From positions 1-28,852 of IMG/VR virus record IMGVR_UViG_3300043772_002120: a DNA stretch of 28,852 nt. One strand, 5' to 3'. Below are positions 11,888 through 17,014 of this stretch, piece by piece. Under the pieces are notes generated by a model, which did not search any database, was not told the origin of the DNA, and was given only the letters and a program-made list of their open reading frames with translations. The DNA is from a virus. The position numbers were made by a program, and so were the translations under genes. How positions within the stretch are numbered: position 1 is the first letter of the stretch; every line of letters starts with the position of its first letter.

Positions 11888-12195
11888 TTGATGATCCCTT
11901 CTTCACGGGCAATGGCTTCAATCTGGCTTACATACTCGCGGGTACAATTGAATACTTCTGCAACAGCAGTGAAGTTGGTTTCGGGGTTGTTCATAATGAA
12001 ACCAAGAATCTTGAACGCCCTTCCCCCGCTGGACAAGCGCCTCTTGGTAGTCTTCTTCCGCCGCGCCCGAATGCCAGTTCGCTTCAACGCCGAAGCCATG
12101 GCATGGTAACTTGCTCCGTGTTTTACGGCCAGTTCGCCAATTGTGATTTCGGGGTTTTCTTGAATTTCAGTAGGTAGGATGGCTGTATCGATCAT
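11884..12195 (-). CDS. Double-HTH DNA-binding protein, first gene of the leftward train
   Basis: 103 residues from ATG 12195-12193; a GTG at 12213 would add six residues but sits inside the promoter. Two helix-turn-helix segments are visible: residues 18-44 (TIGELAVKHGASYHAMASAL) and 75-101 (FTAVAEVFNCTREYVSQIEA). A basic linker (ARRKKTTKRR) joins them. This makes it a probable transcription regulator of its operon, of the tandem operators at 4121-4157, or of the adjacent RNA genes. It resembles no repressor family I can name. Confidence 0.7.
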   Translation of the reverse strand: MIDTAILPTEIQENPEITIGELAVKHGASYHAMASALKRTGIRARRKKTTKRRLSSGGRAFKILGFIMNNPETNFTAVAEVFNCTREYVSQIEAIAREEGIIK

Positions 12196-12206
12196 ATGAT
12201 TATATA

Positions 12207-12235
12207 TTGACACTTAAACCTAGCTGTTGTTCAAT
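12207..12235 (+). promoter_or_regulatory. Possible rightward promoter for the tRNA
   Basis: TTGACA (12207-12212), 17 bases, TTCAAT (12230-12235). The predicted start near 12242 would leave a 5' leader of about 19 bases before the tRNA at 12261. It interleaves with the leftward promoter at 12217-12244. Confidence 0.4.
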
Positions 12236-12244
12236 ATCCGTCAA
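12217..12244 (-). promoter_or_regulatory. Promoter of the long leftward gene train
   Basis: On the minus strand: TTGACG (12244-12239), 16 bases, TAGGTT (12222-12217) followed by TA. This matches the TTGAC/TAnnTT form of other promoters in the window. Start near 12210 gives the ATG at 12195 a leader of about 15-17 bases. It drives genes from 12195 to about 5893 as far as I can see. Confidence 0.6.
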
Positions 12245-12260
12245 CCAAGTTCTTTTAAAT

Positions 12261-12334
12261 CGCGGGAACAAGCCTTGGTAGGCTAACCAGTCTCATAAGC
12301 TGGGGTAATGTGAGTTCAATTCTCACTCCCGCTA
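12261..12334 (+). tRNA. tRNA-Met(CAT), initiator-like
   Basis: Acceptor arm 12261-12267 with 12327-12333 and discriminator A12334. Anticodon stem CCAGT/GCTGG with loop CTCATAA (CAT at 12294-12296). T arm GTGAG-TTCAATT-CTCAC. No encoded CCA. The first pair is a C-U mismatch and the D stem has A11-U24, two marks of bacterial initiator tRNA, and the anticodon loop is identical to that of initiators. The GGG/CCC pairs of the anticodon stem are absent, position 8 is A rather than U, and 10-25 is A-A. A lysidine-type Ile tRNA (CAU) is an alternative. Confidence 0.8.
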
Positions 12335-12362
12335 CTTTTGCAAAGGTTCCACCTCAATGACA

Positions 12363-12379
12363 AAAGCCCATAGGGCTTT
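12363..12379. terminator. Bidirectional terminator between tRNA and HNH gene
   Basis: AAAGCCC-3-GGGCTTT is a perfect 7-bp stem. On the minus strand it ends in TTTTG after the HNH gene; on the plus strand it ends in TTTCTCC after the tRNA. It can serve both convergent transcripts. Confidence 0.6.
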
Positions 12380-12382
12380 CTC

Positions 12383-12685
12383 CTAGCGAGTAGTTGTGGT
12401 GGTCGAAGTTTGGCGCGGTTTCTTCGGGAGCCGCGCTCTTCTTTTGCGGGGCTTAGACTTCCTTTGTTCCTTGTGGAACAATTTGTGGCAGATCTTGCAC
12501 AGGCAGATCAAATCATCCAGATGGTTGAGTTCGTCCCCTCGGTGTTCGTAGGTGCGGTGGTGGGCCTGAAGTTCTAGCGGGCTATTGCAAACCCCACACC
12601 TCCACCCGAACCGCTTCTTCACAAGTCGGCTTACTTCCTTCCAGTAAGGGGTGTGCAAGTAGGCTTTGTAGGATTCCTTATCCAC
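12383..12685 (-). CDS. HNH endonuclease
   Basis: 100 residues from GTG 12685-12683 (MDKESYKAYLHTPYWKEVSR). The opening Y-L-x-T-P-Y-W and the HNH core match phage HNH nucleases: C30 and C33, H42-H43-R-T-Y (catalytic region), D57-D58-L, C63/C66, H67 and H71. The C-terminal tail is basic and Thr-rich. A TAAGAT lies 6 bases before the GTG, again suggesting a leaderless start. It is antisense to the RNA genes around it and may be a homing nuclease that has inserted between tRNA and ncRNA. Confidence 0.8.
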   Translation of the reverse strand: MDKESYKAYLHTPYWKEVSRLVKKRFGWRCGVCNSPLELQAHHRTYEHRGDELNHLDDLICLCKICHKLFHKEQRKSKPRKRRARLPKKPRQTSTTTTTR

Positions 12686-12705
12686 AGAAAGATCTTACTC
12701 TCTTG

Positions 12706-12734
12706 TTGACAGAGTAGCCACTCTTAGTTATTTT
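12706..12734 (+). promoter_or_regulatory. Rightward promoter upstream of a short terminated RNA
   Basis: TTGACA (12706-12711), 17 bases, TATTTT (12729-12734) followed by GG. The -35 lies within the inverted repeat TACTCT-9-AGAGTA (12696-12716), a possible operator. The predicted start is near 12741. Confidence 0.6.
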
Positions 12735-12740
12735 GGCGTT

Positions 12741-12824
12741 CGTTTGCATAGTTCTGGGTGCGGTTCCGTTTTGCGGTGTCTTATCGTTGACTTGTTATTC
12801 GGGGCCGCACCCTTTTTCTTTTTT
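12741..12824 (+). ncRNA. Candidate short RNA ending in a terminator
   Basis: The promoter at 12706 would start transcription near 12741. Nothing is coded before the terminator that ends at 12824, so the product is an 80-odd base RNA or an attenuated leader of the large RNA downstream. Its body contains a small CCG-5-CGG hairpin. No family recognised. Confidence 0.4.
12756..12824 (+). terminator. Rho-independent terminator or attenuator
   Basis: GGGTGCGG (12756-12763) and CCGCACCC (12805-12812) form a perfect 8-bp stem with a 41-base loop, followed by TTTTT-C-TTTTTT (12813-12824). It works on the plus strand only; the minus side lacks a U-tract. Confidence 0.65.
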
Positions 12825-12825
12825 C

Positions 12826-12854
12826 TTGACCCAAGTTTGAACATTTTGTAGGGT
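12826..12854 (+). promoter_or_regulatory. Promoter of the large structured RNA
   Basis: TTGACC (12826-12831), 17 bases, TAGGGT (12849-12854). The predicted start is near 12861, within the first stem of the structured RNA or just before it. It begins right after the upstream terminator, which insulates it. Confidence 0.5.
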
Positions 12855-12856
12855 CG

Positions 12857-13618
12857 CGGTGTCAACGACATGACGGACACCGTAAAGTGGGCGTGAAATA
12901 TGCCACTAGAACCTGTGACGAGGTATGCAAGGGTAAAACCGCCGCACTCACAGTTAGCCATCCGTCCCATTGCTTGATCTTATTGCGGCGTGGGAATCCA
13001 AGATAGTTGAACTGTGGTGGCGTCTCTTTTCCTCAAGCGTCATCATGCGTTTGAGGCTTCGGGAATAAACTCTAAAATACCGAAGGGGGCCATCACAACT
13101 CAGCTATCTTGGTAAGCGCGAGGGATAATACCCTCGGAGGTTGATTGCGATTGTTTGAAGGTCTATTAGCGGCTTCGGAGCCTAGATCGTGATCTGTGGA
13201 ATAAAGCGGAGGACTCACTCATAGGAATGAGAATCCAATTTTGACTATGCCTTTGCCCCTGCGGGGGCGAGGTGTAGTCAAACGGTCGGATCTAGCTCAA
13301 GGAATTATTAATCCAATGACGGCGGCGTTCGGGGTTCAAGCGAAAGAGAGCCGCTATATAGGCGGGCGCACGGCTTTAGCCCGCCGAATACCCCCAAAGA
13401 AAAAAGAAGAAAAAACATTGAACGCCCCGAAAGGGCTATGGTCTATGTATCTATGGATACTTCGGAGGGGATCATTGAGGGCAACACTGCGAATGCGGGG
13501 TTGAGCGACCTGAGTCCTCTCCCAATTTTTGGAGGCGGGGAGACTTGGCATGAAAATGCGGAAGCTTCAAAGATCGGGGGGTCGATGAAGTCGCGCCACC
13601 CCGCTTCCAATCTCTTTT
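12857..13618 (+). ncRNA. Large ornate structured RNA (GOLLD/ROOL-like candidate or new class)
   Basis: About 760 bases with no credible gene and almost continuous complementarity. Main helices: 12857-12863/12876-12882; 12913-12918/12948-12953; a 24-position helix 12998-13021/13089-13112 with one 2-base internal loop and G-U pairs, enclosing hairpins 13031-13039/13048-13056 and 13057-13062/13080-13085 as a three-way junction; 13119-13124/13131-13136; 13182-13188/13289-13295; a long hairpin 13240-13282; 13361-13367/13379-13385 with a possible pseudoknot; 13464-13471/13515-13522; and the closing stem 13531-13540/13599-13608 followed by TCTCTTTT. A GNRA hairpin, GCAT-GAAA-ATGC, sits at 13548-13559. 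An A-rich single strand lies at 13396-13417. Size, phage location and tRNA neighbour match GOLLD or ROOL RNAs. Confidence 0.7.
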
Positions 13619-13969
13619 ATGAACAGACAAGAAGCAATACAACTACAGATAGATGAAATCATGGATAGCTTTGATTTCCAATCAGCCATGAAGGTTTTGG
13701 AGGTCTACAAGTCCATGGGGCGGGGTTATCCCAAAGACTGGTTCCTAGACGATGAGCCGTTTGAGCCTGCTATTCGGGCAGCAGCCCGCGATTGCATGAA
13801 GGCGGCGGTCAAGCACAGCTATGCTGGTCATAGCTACTTTGAATCCCGCTTTGAAGAGGGCGAAGATGAGGAAGGCCCGTGGGTCAGAATTTTCTTCAAC
13901 TTCGGGGATCATAGCCACAATGATGGAATATCTTATGAAAAAACTACTACTACTAGCATTGGTCACTAG
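13619..13969 (+). CDS. Hypothetical protein, 116 aa
   Basis: Start ATG at 13619, immediately after the U-rich end of the structured RNA. The protein begins MNRQEAIQLQIDEIMDSFDF, largely helical for 40 residues, then a charged region with His and an acidic loop (FEEGEDEEGP, 78-87), a beta-like VRIFFNFGDHSHNDG segment and a Thr-rich tail. No family recognised. No Shine-Dalgarno. Its end overlaps the next gene by 35 bases. Confidence 0.6.
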   Translation: MNRQEAIQLQIDEIMDSFDFQSAMKVLEVYKSMGRGYPKDWFLDDEPFEPAIRAAARDCMKAAVKHSYAGHSYFESRFEEGEDEEGPWVRIFFNFGDHSHNDGISYEKTTTTSIGH

Positions 13970-14213
13970 CGTTCGGGCACAAGATGGTTCGTTTAGTGGG
14001 GCCATCTATGATTTAGATTCGGGGCGCACACAGGTTATTTATGGAAACGTGAGTCGCCCAGAGCCTAAAGACACCTATCTATCCACCCTTCGCCGCATCA
14101 ATGCGGAGTTGGCTGAATCAAACGCACGATTGGATGCTGAACTTGCAGCCAGCCACCAACTTTCTGAATTACGAGAGCAGACAAGACTTCTTCGCAAGAT
14201 TGCCGACCAATGA
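13935..14213 (+). CDS. Exported coiled-coil protein (possible spanin-like)
   Basis: 92 residues from ATG 13935; ATGs 12 and 15 bases earlier are also open. The N-terminus MKKLLLLALVTSVRA followed by QDGS is a clear cleavable signal peptide, so the protein leaves the cytoplasm. After a short beta-like region, residues 50-90 form a coiled coil (LRRINAELAESNARLDAELA). Export plus coiled coil plus a nearby lipoprotein gene (14830) suggests a spanin or other envelope-lysis role, but typical inner spanins keep an uncleaved anchor, so this remains tentative. Confidence 0.65.
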   Translation: MKKLLLLALVTSVRAQDGSFSGAIYDLDSGRTQVIYGNVSRPEPKDTYLSTLRRINAELAESNARLDAELAASHQLSELREQTRLLRKIADQ

Positions 14214-14860
14214 GCAACTATCTCAACGTTAATATTCCCACCTTCTTTGCTTTTGTAGACGAGGGTTTCTTCTACGATTTGGAACCATGTGTCAGCAGAG
14301 AGAGACAACTAGTCGAGGTATTTGCCTTCACCTCCATCCCCCAAAGATGTGGGTTGTTTAGCGTGATGACTGAATACGGAAGCCAGCATGCTAGAGTCCC
14401 GATTCATTATCTCCATGCAGAGGATACAGGAGGATCGTCTTACCCACTAGATTGGATACAGCTATGGGATTCTATGAGCTACTATTGCTCTGTTAACATC
14501 TTGGACTACTGCAAGAATCGGGCGGCAAACATCATGCTGAAGAACAAAACCTTTGAAAAGGGGAAATACATGTTTACGCTGGACTGGTGTTTCGGGCCTC
14601 ATTATACCTCTGGCTACGGCGAGATGGCTGCGGGGCACAAGTGTGGTCATGTGTTTGCAGGAGAAGGTGGTCAATATTTTTTACAACCCAACAACCGTGT
14701 GCTGTGGATGGACGGGGGATCGTTTATCGCCAAGCAGTTTCCCATGAAGCCCGACTGGAGGGTCTTTAGCCAAGAGTTTAGCTGCGAGCATACAGGCAGC
14801 AGATGGGTTAGCGAAAGCGAGGAGGAACTATGGTTCTACGACTTCAAAGAGCAGGGATAG
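14210..14860 (+). CDS. Hypothetical protein, 216 aa
   Basis: ATG at 14210 overlaps the previous stop (ATGA). 216 residues, rich in aromatic residues and Cys, without signal peptide or membrane segment. A Gly/His/Cys-rich centre (FGPHYTSGYGEMAAGHKCGH, 136-155) and LQPNNRVLWMDGGSFIAKQF stand out. I have the impression of similar proteins in environmental phages but cannot name the family. It sits between two exported proteins yet appears cytoplasmic. Its end overlaps the lipoprotein gene by 31 bases. Confidence 0.65.
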   Translation: MSNYLNVNIPTFFAFVDEGFFYDLEPCVSRERQLVEVFAFTSIPQRCGLFSVMTEYGSQHARVPIHYLHAEDTGGSSYPLDWIQLWDSMSYYCSVNILDYCKNRAANIMLKNKTFEKGKYMFTLDWCFGPHYTSGYGEMAAGHKCGHVFAGEGGQYFLQPNNRVLWMDGGSFIAKQFPMKPDWRVFSQEFSCEHTGSRWVSESEEELWFYDFKEQG

Positions 14861-15120
14861 GAATAGCACTACTTATTGCAAGTGGTTGTGCTTCTTATCC
14901 ACCCCGCCCCTATCCGTGGAACTTCCCCCCAGAACATGAGTGGAATGCTCCCTTGGAGACTAGCTGGATCAATGCGGTTGACGCCTTCCGCAACTTTACG
15001 GCCCCAAAGGGAAGGATCTGGAACCCAATTATTCGGCAGTATGAGCCTGACTTTGGCTATGAGATTGAGCTTCTGAAGGCTCTTCCGCCAGATACTGAGG
15101 AACATGAACTGTATCAATAA
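14830..15120 (+). CDS. Lipoprotein (outer-spanin candidate)
   Basis: 96 residues from ATG 14830. The sequence MVLRLQRAGIGIALLIASGC has a basic n-region, a hydrophobic core and a lipobox A-S-G-C, with the lipidated Cys at residue 20. The mature N-terminus is Pro/Tyr/Trp-rich (YPPRPYPW), as in many outer-membrane spanins. With the exported coiled-coil protein at 13935 it could form a two-gene lysis pair. The last 92 bases overlap an HNH gene on the opposite strand (15029-15415), an unusually long convergent overlap. Confidence 0.65.
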   Translation: MVLRLQRAGIGIALLIASGCASYPPRPYPWNFPPEHEWNAPLETSWINAVDAFRNFTAPKGRIWNPIIRQYEPDFGYEIELLKALPPDTEEHELYQ

Positions 15121-15415
15121 TCCAACCTTGCTTGCGGGCTTCTCGTCCATTCTGATGGCACCAATCATGGCAACCCCGACAAAGCGCGGCAAACAAACTG
15201 TAGTCGCAAAGATAACGTCCAATCCTGCCTGCCTTATGATGGATGTCCTGACTCTTCGCCTTTTTGCATTTCTCGCATATGGGATGCAGTGCCAAGTAGG
15301 CTTTTTTTACCTTTGCATACTCATTGTATTCACGTTGGCGTTTGGGGGATGCGCTCCGCAACCTTCCGCTGCGCTTAAGTGGAGTTTTTGAACGAAGTGG
15401 AGTTTTTCTTGTCAT
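15029..15415 (-). CDS. HNH endonuclease, antisense to its neighbours
   Basis: 128 residues from ATG 15415-15413. A basic, Arg/Lys/Ser-rich N-terminus (residues 1-30) is followed by C47-E-K-C50, D58-I-H59-H60-K-A-G-R, then C79, C82-H83 and H87 with REARKQGWI, the layout of phage HNH proteins that bind zinc through Cys pairs. It is the only leftward gene between 13619 and 18319. Its Ser/Gln-rich C-terminal tail overlaps the lipoprotein gene by 92 bases, as if the tail had extended into it after insertion. Confidence 0.8.
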   Translation of the reverse strand: MTRKTPLRSKTPLKRSGRLRSASPKRQREYNEYAKVKKAYLALHPICEKCKKAKSQDIHHKAGRIGRYLCDYSLFAALCRGCHDWCHQNGREARKQGWIIDTVHVPQYLAEEPSEAQSHSQSQAHTAE

Positions 15416-15422
15416 ACCTACT

Positions 15423-15611
15423 ATGATTACTTGGAACGATTACAATAATATAAAACCCAATGCAGAGGGAATCTACCTCATCAAAAACGATGAGTCAAAC
15501 CCTCCATTGAAGTGGGCCTGTCATTACCACCCCCACCATGGATGGAGCGGAATTGGACATATTCTTGAACGTGTGATTAAGTATTGGACACCATGGCCCG
15601 ATTCAAAGTAG
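15423..15611 (+). CDS. Hypothetical protein, 62 aa
   Basis: Start ATG 15423, eight bases from the divergent HNH start. The 62 residues, MITWNDYNNIKPNAEGIYLI onwards, have a beta-rich look and many aromatic and His residues (WACHYHPHHGW; YWTPWPDSK), similar in flavour to DUF551-type small proteins that begin with a substrate-facing W-Y...P-x-x-G-x-Y-L pattern, but I cannot confirm membership. No Shine-Dalgarno. Its end overlaps the next gene by 19 bases. Confidence 0.6.
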   Translation: MITWNDYNNIKPNAEGIYLIKNDESNPPLKWACHYHPHHGWSGIGHILERVIKYWTPWPDSK

Positions 15612-15820
15612 TTCTTACGGTAATCAATGAAGACTCCGTTTCTCCATTCGTTGTCGGCCCAAGATTTCGTAGGGGCGGGCCCATGCCGATGGAAGCACTC
15701 TATGCTGAACGTGGCGGTTACTTCTTCGATCCAGAATCAGAAATCGAGATGGCCAGAGATTGCGCTGAACAGTTTACCAAATACATCAATCAAGCAGAAA
15801 CTAAGAAAAAGAAAAAATGA
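15593..15820 (+). CDS. Hypothetical protein, 75 aa
   Basis: I start at ATG 15593 (MARFKVVLTVINEDSVSPFV) with the local ACACC-ATG context; a TTG nine bases earlier is possible. Beta-like N-terminal strand, a Gly/Arg turn (GPRFRRGGPMP), an acidic helix (PESEIEMARDCAEQF), and a Lys tail. No family recognised. It ends in an ATGA overlap with the next gene. Confidence 0.6.
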   Translation: MARFKVVLTVINEDSVSPFVVGPRFRRGGPMPMEALYAERGGYFFDPESEIEMARDCAEQFTKYINQAETKKKKK

Positions 15821-16005
15821 CTAAAGACAAAACATTCATCGTGTGCTACGGAGACAAGGTTGTGGAACTGGACAGGTTTGGCATGAGTAAAGAGGAGGCC
15901 AACCAAGAAGCCCAAAGGCTTGTGGCCCATGGCTACAAAAACGTTAGGGTGAGGCTGGAAGACCCTACCCATCCTAGCTGGCCGCTCAACTTCGACGCAC
16001 AGTGA
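15817..16005 (+). CDS. Hypothetical protein, 62 aa
   Basis: ATG 15817 overlaps the previous stop. The protein MTKDKTFIVCYGDKVVELDR and GMSKEEANQEAQRLVAHGYK alternates strand, helix, strand (VRVRLED), a compact alpha/beta unit of 62 residues like the small domain-sized proteins common in phages. It ends in a 4-base overlap (GTGA) with the glycosyltransferase-like gene. Function unknown. Confidence 0.6.
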   Translation: MTKDKTFIVCYGDKVVELDRFGMSKEEANQEAQRLVAHGYKNVRVRLEDPTHPSWPLNFDAQ

Positions 16006-17006
16006 ATATTGCTTTTGCTTATCACAATGGTGACGCCGAATTAGCCATGGAGTCAGCCAAGGCGATTACGGCTTTTGGCATCAACATGCGACATAAAGCA
16101 ACTTTATGCTGCACGAAGGATACATCTGGAGCTTCTGATATCATCCACGAACTAAAGAAAAGCTTTCCTGAAGTTGGCCAATTGTTTGTCCAAGACGGAT
16201 TTGATGGCTGGCCACTTGGCCCGAACCAGATGTTTGCCGATGTGGCTGCTGCTATGTATTCGACCAACGTTCCTTTCTACTTCTGGGAGCCAGACTGTGT
16301 TCCCATGAAAGAGGGGTGGGTTGACGATCTCGACGCCGAATACCACAAACAGGTTGGTATCCTTGGCCATCTTTACGAAGGCGGAATGGCATCCAATGGT
16401 AAAAACATCTACAAGATGATTGTGGGCAGCGCGGTGTATCCCCCCAATTTCTTAGATTTTTGTCCATCGGCACAATCGCTATCGACCTACAATCTTTCCT
16501 ATAAAAATGCAGGGACAATCCCAGAGCCTTGGGACGTTCGTTGCCGTTGGAACTTCATGGAGATTGGCCGCGATACGTCCCTCATCCGAACCTACTGGAA
16601 AAGCGTTAACTACCAATGGAAGGATGGGAAAATTGTTTTCTACGCTGAAGACCCCGAAGCCCAAGCGGTTCAGGGTGTTACTTGCCCAGACCGAATCATC
16701 TCCAGCCAAGCAGTGGTCATCCATGGGTGTAAAGACGGATCTCTCCACAAAATGGCGCAAGAGGGATTTCCAATGCCCAAAGACAACCCTGTAATGCCGT
16801 CAGATTCGACGGGATTAGAGCAAAGCGTCAGCAATGATGCACAAGTAGGGACAGTTTGCGATAAAGCATCTAAAGTGGTGCGTAAGCCGCCCAAAAATGC
16901 CAAGAAAAAGCGGGTGATCTCGGAAGCAGAGCGCGAACGCCGCAGGCAGGCGATGATGGAAATTTTGCAAAGAAAGCGTGAACGAAAGGCCCAAGAGGCT
17001 GTCTAA
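16002..17006 (+). CDS. Glycosyltransferase-like protein, 334 aa
   Basis: Start GTG at 16002 within the GTGA overlap. The first 245 residues look like a GT-A nucleotide-sugar transferase: N-terminal strand and helix, then VPFYFWEPDCVPMKEGWVDD (90-109), where E96-P-D98 is the likely metal-binding DxD equivalent, and a later H241-G-C. Related phage proteins carry the same E-x-DC-x-P-x-x-x-x-W signature. The C-terminal tail (290-334) is strongly basic with RERRRQ and QRKRERK, so it may bind nucleic acid. Modification of phage DNA, virion or host surface is possible; sugar and target are unknown. Confidence 0.6.
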   Translation: MNIAFAYHNGDAELAMESAKAITAFGINMRHKATLCCTKDTSGASDIIHELKKSFPEVGQLFVQDGFDGWPLGPNQMFADVAAAMYSTNVPFYFWEPDCVPMKEGWVDDLDAEYHKQVGILGHLYEGGMASNGKNIYKMIVGSAVYPPNFLDFCPSAQSLSTYNLSYKNAGTIPEPWDVRCRWNFMEIGRDTSLIRTYWKSVNYQWKDGKIVFYAEDPEAQAVQGVTCPDRIISSQAVVIHGCKDGSLHKMAQEGFPMPKDNPVMPSDSTGLEQSVSNDAQVGTVCDKASKVVRKPPKNAKKKRVISEAERERRRQAMMEILQRKRERKAQEAV

Positions 17007-17014
17007 CGCTTCCT

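Noticed and set aside
12728-12970. Leftward 80-codon frame opposite the RNA locus
   Set aside because: It runs through the perfect terminator stem and the first helices of the structured RNA, and its Lys/Pro-rich product has no protein-like pattern.
13241-13504. Rightward 87-codon frame inside the structured RNA
   Set aside because: The product is a biased Arg/Lys/Pro mixture, the frame spans hairpin arms, and another frame explains the same bases as RNA helices.
12857-13618. Group I intron, tmRNA or RNase P RNA
   Set aside because: No interrupted gene flanks the region and I found none of the conserved core motifs of these RNAs. The GACTA/TAGTC pair at 13243-13279 only superficially resembles a group I P7.
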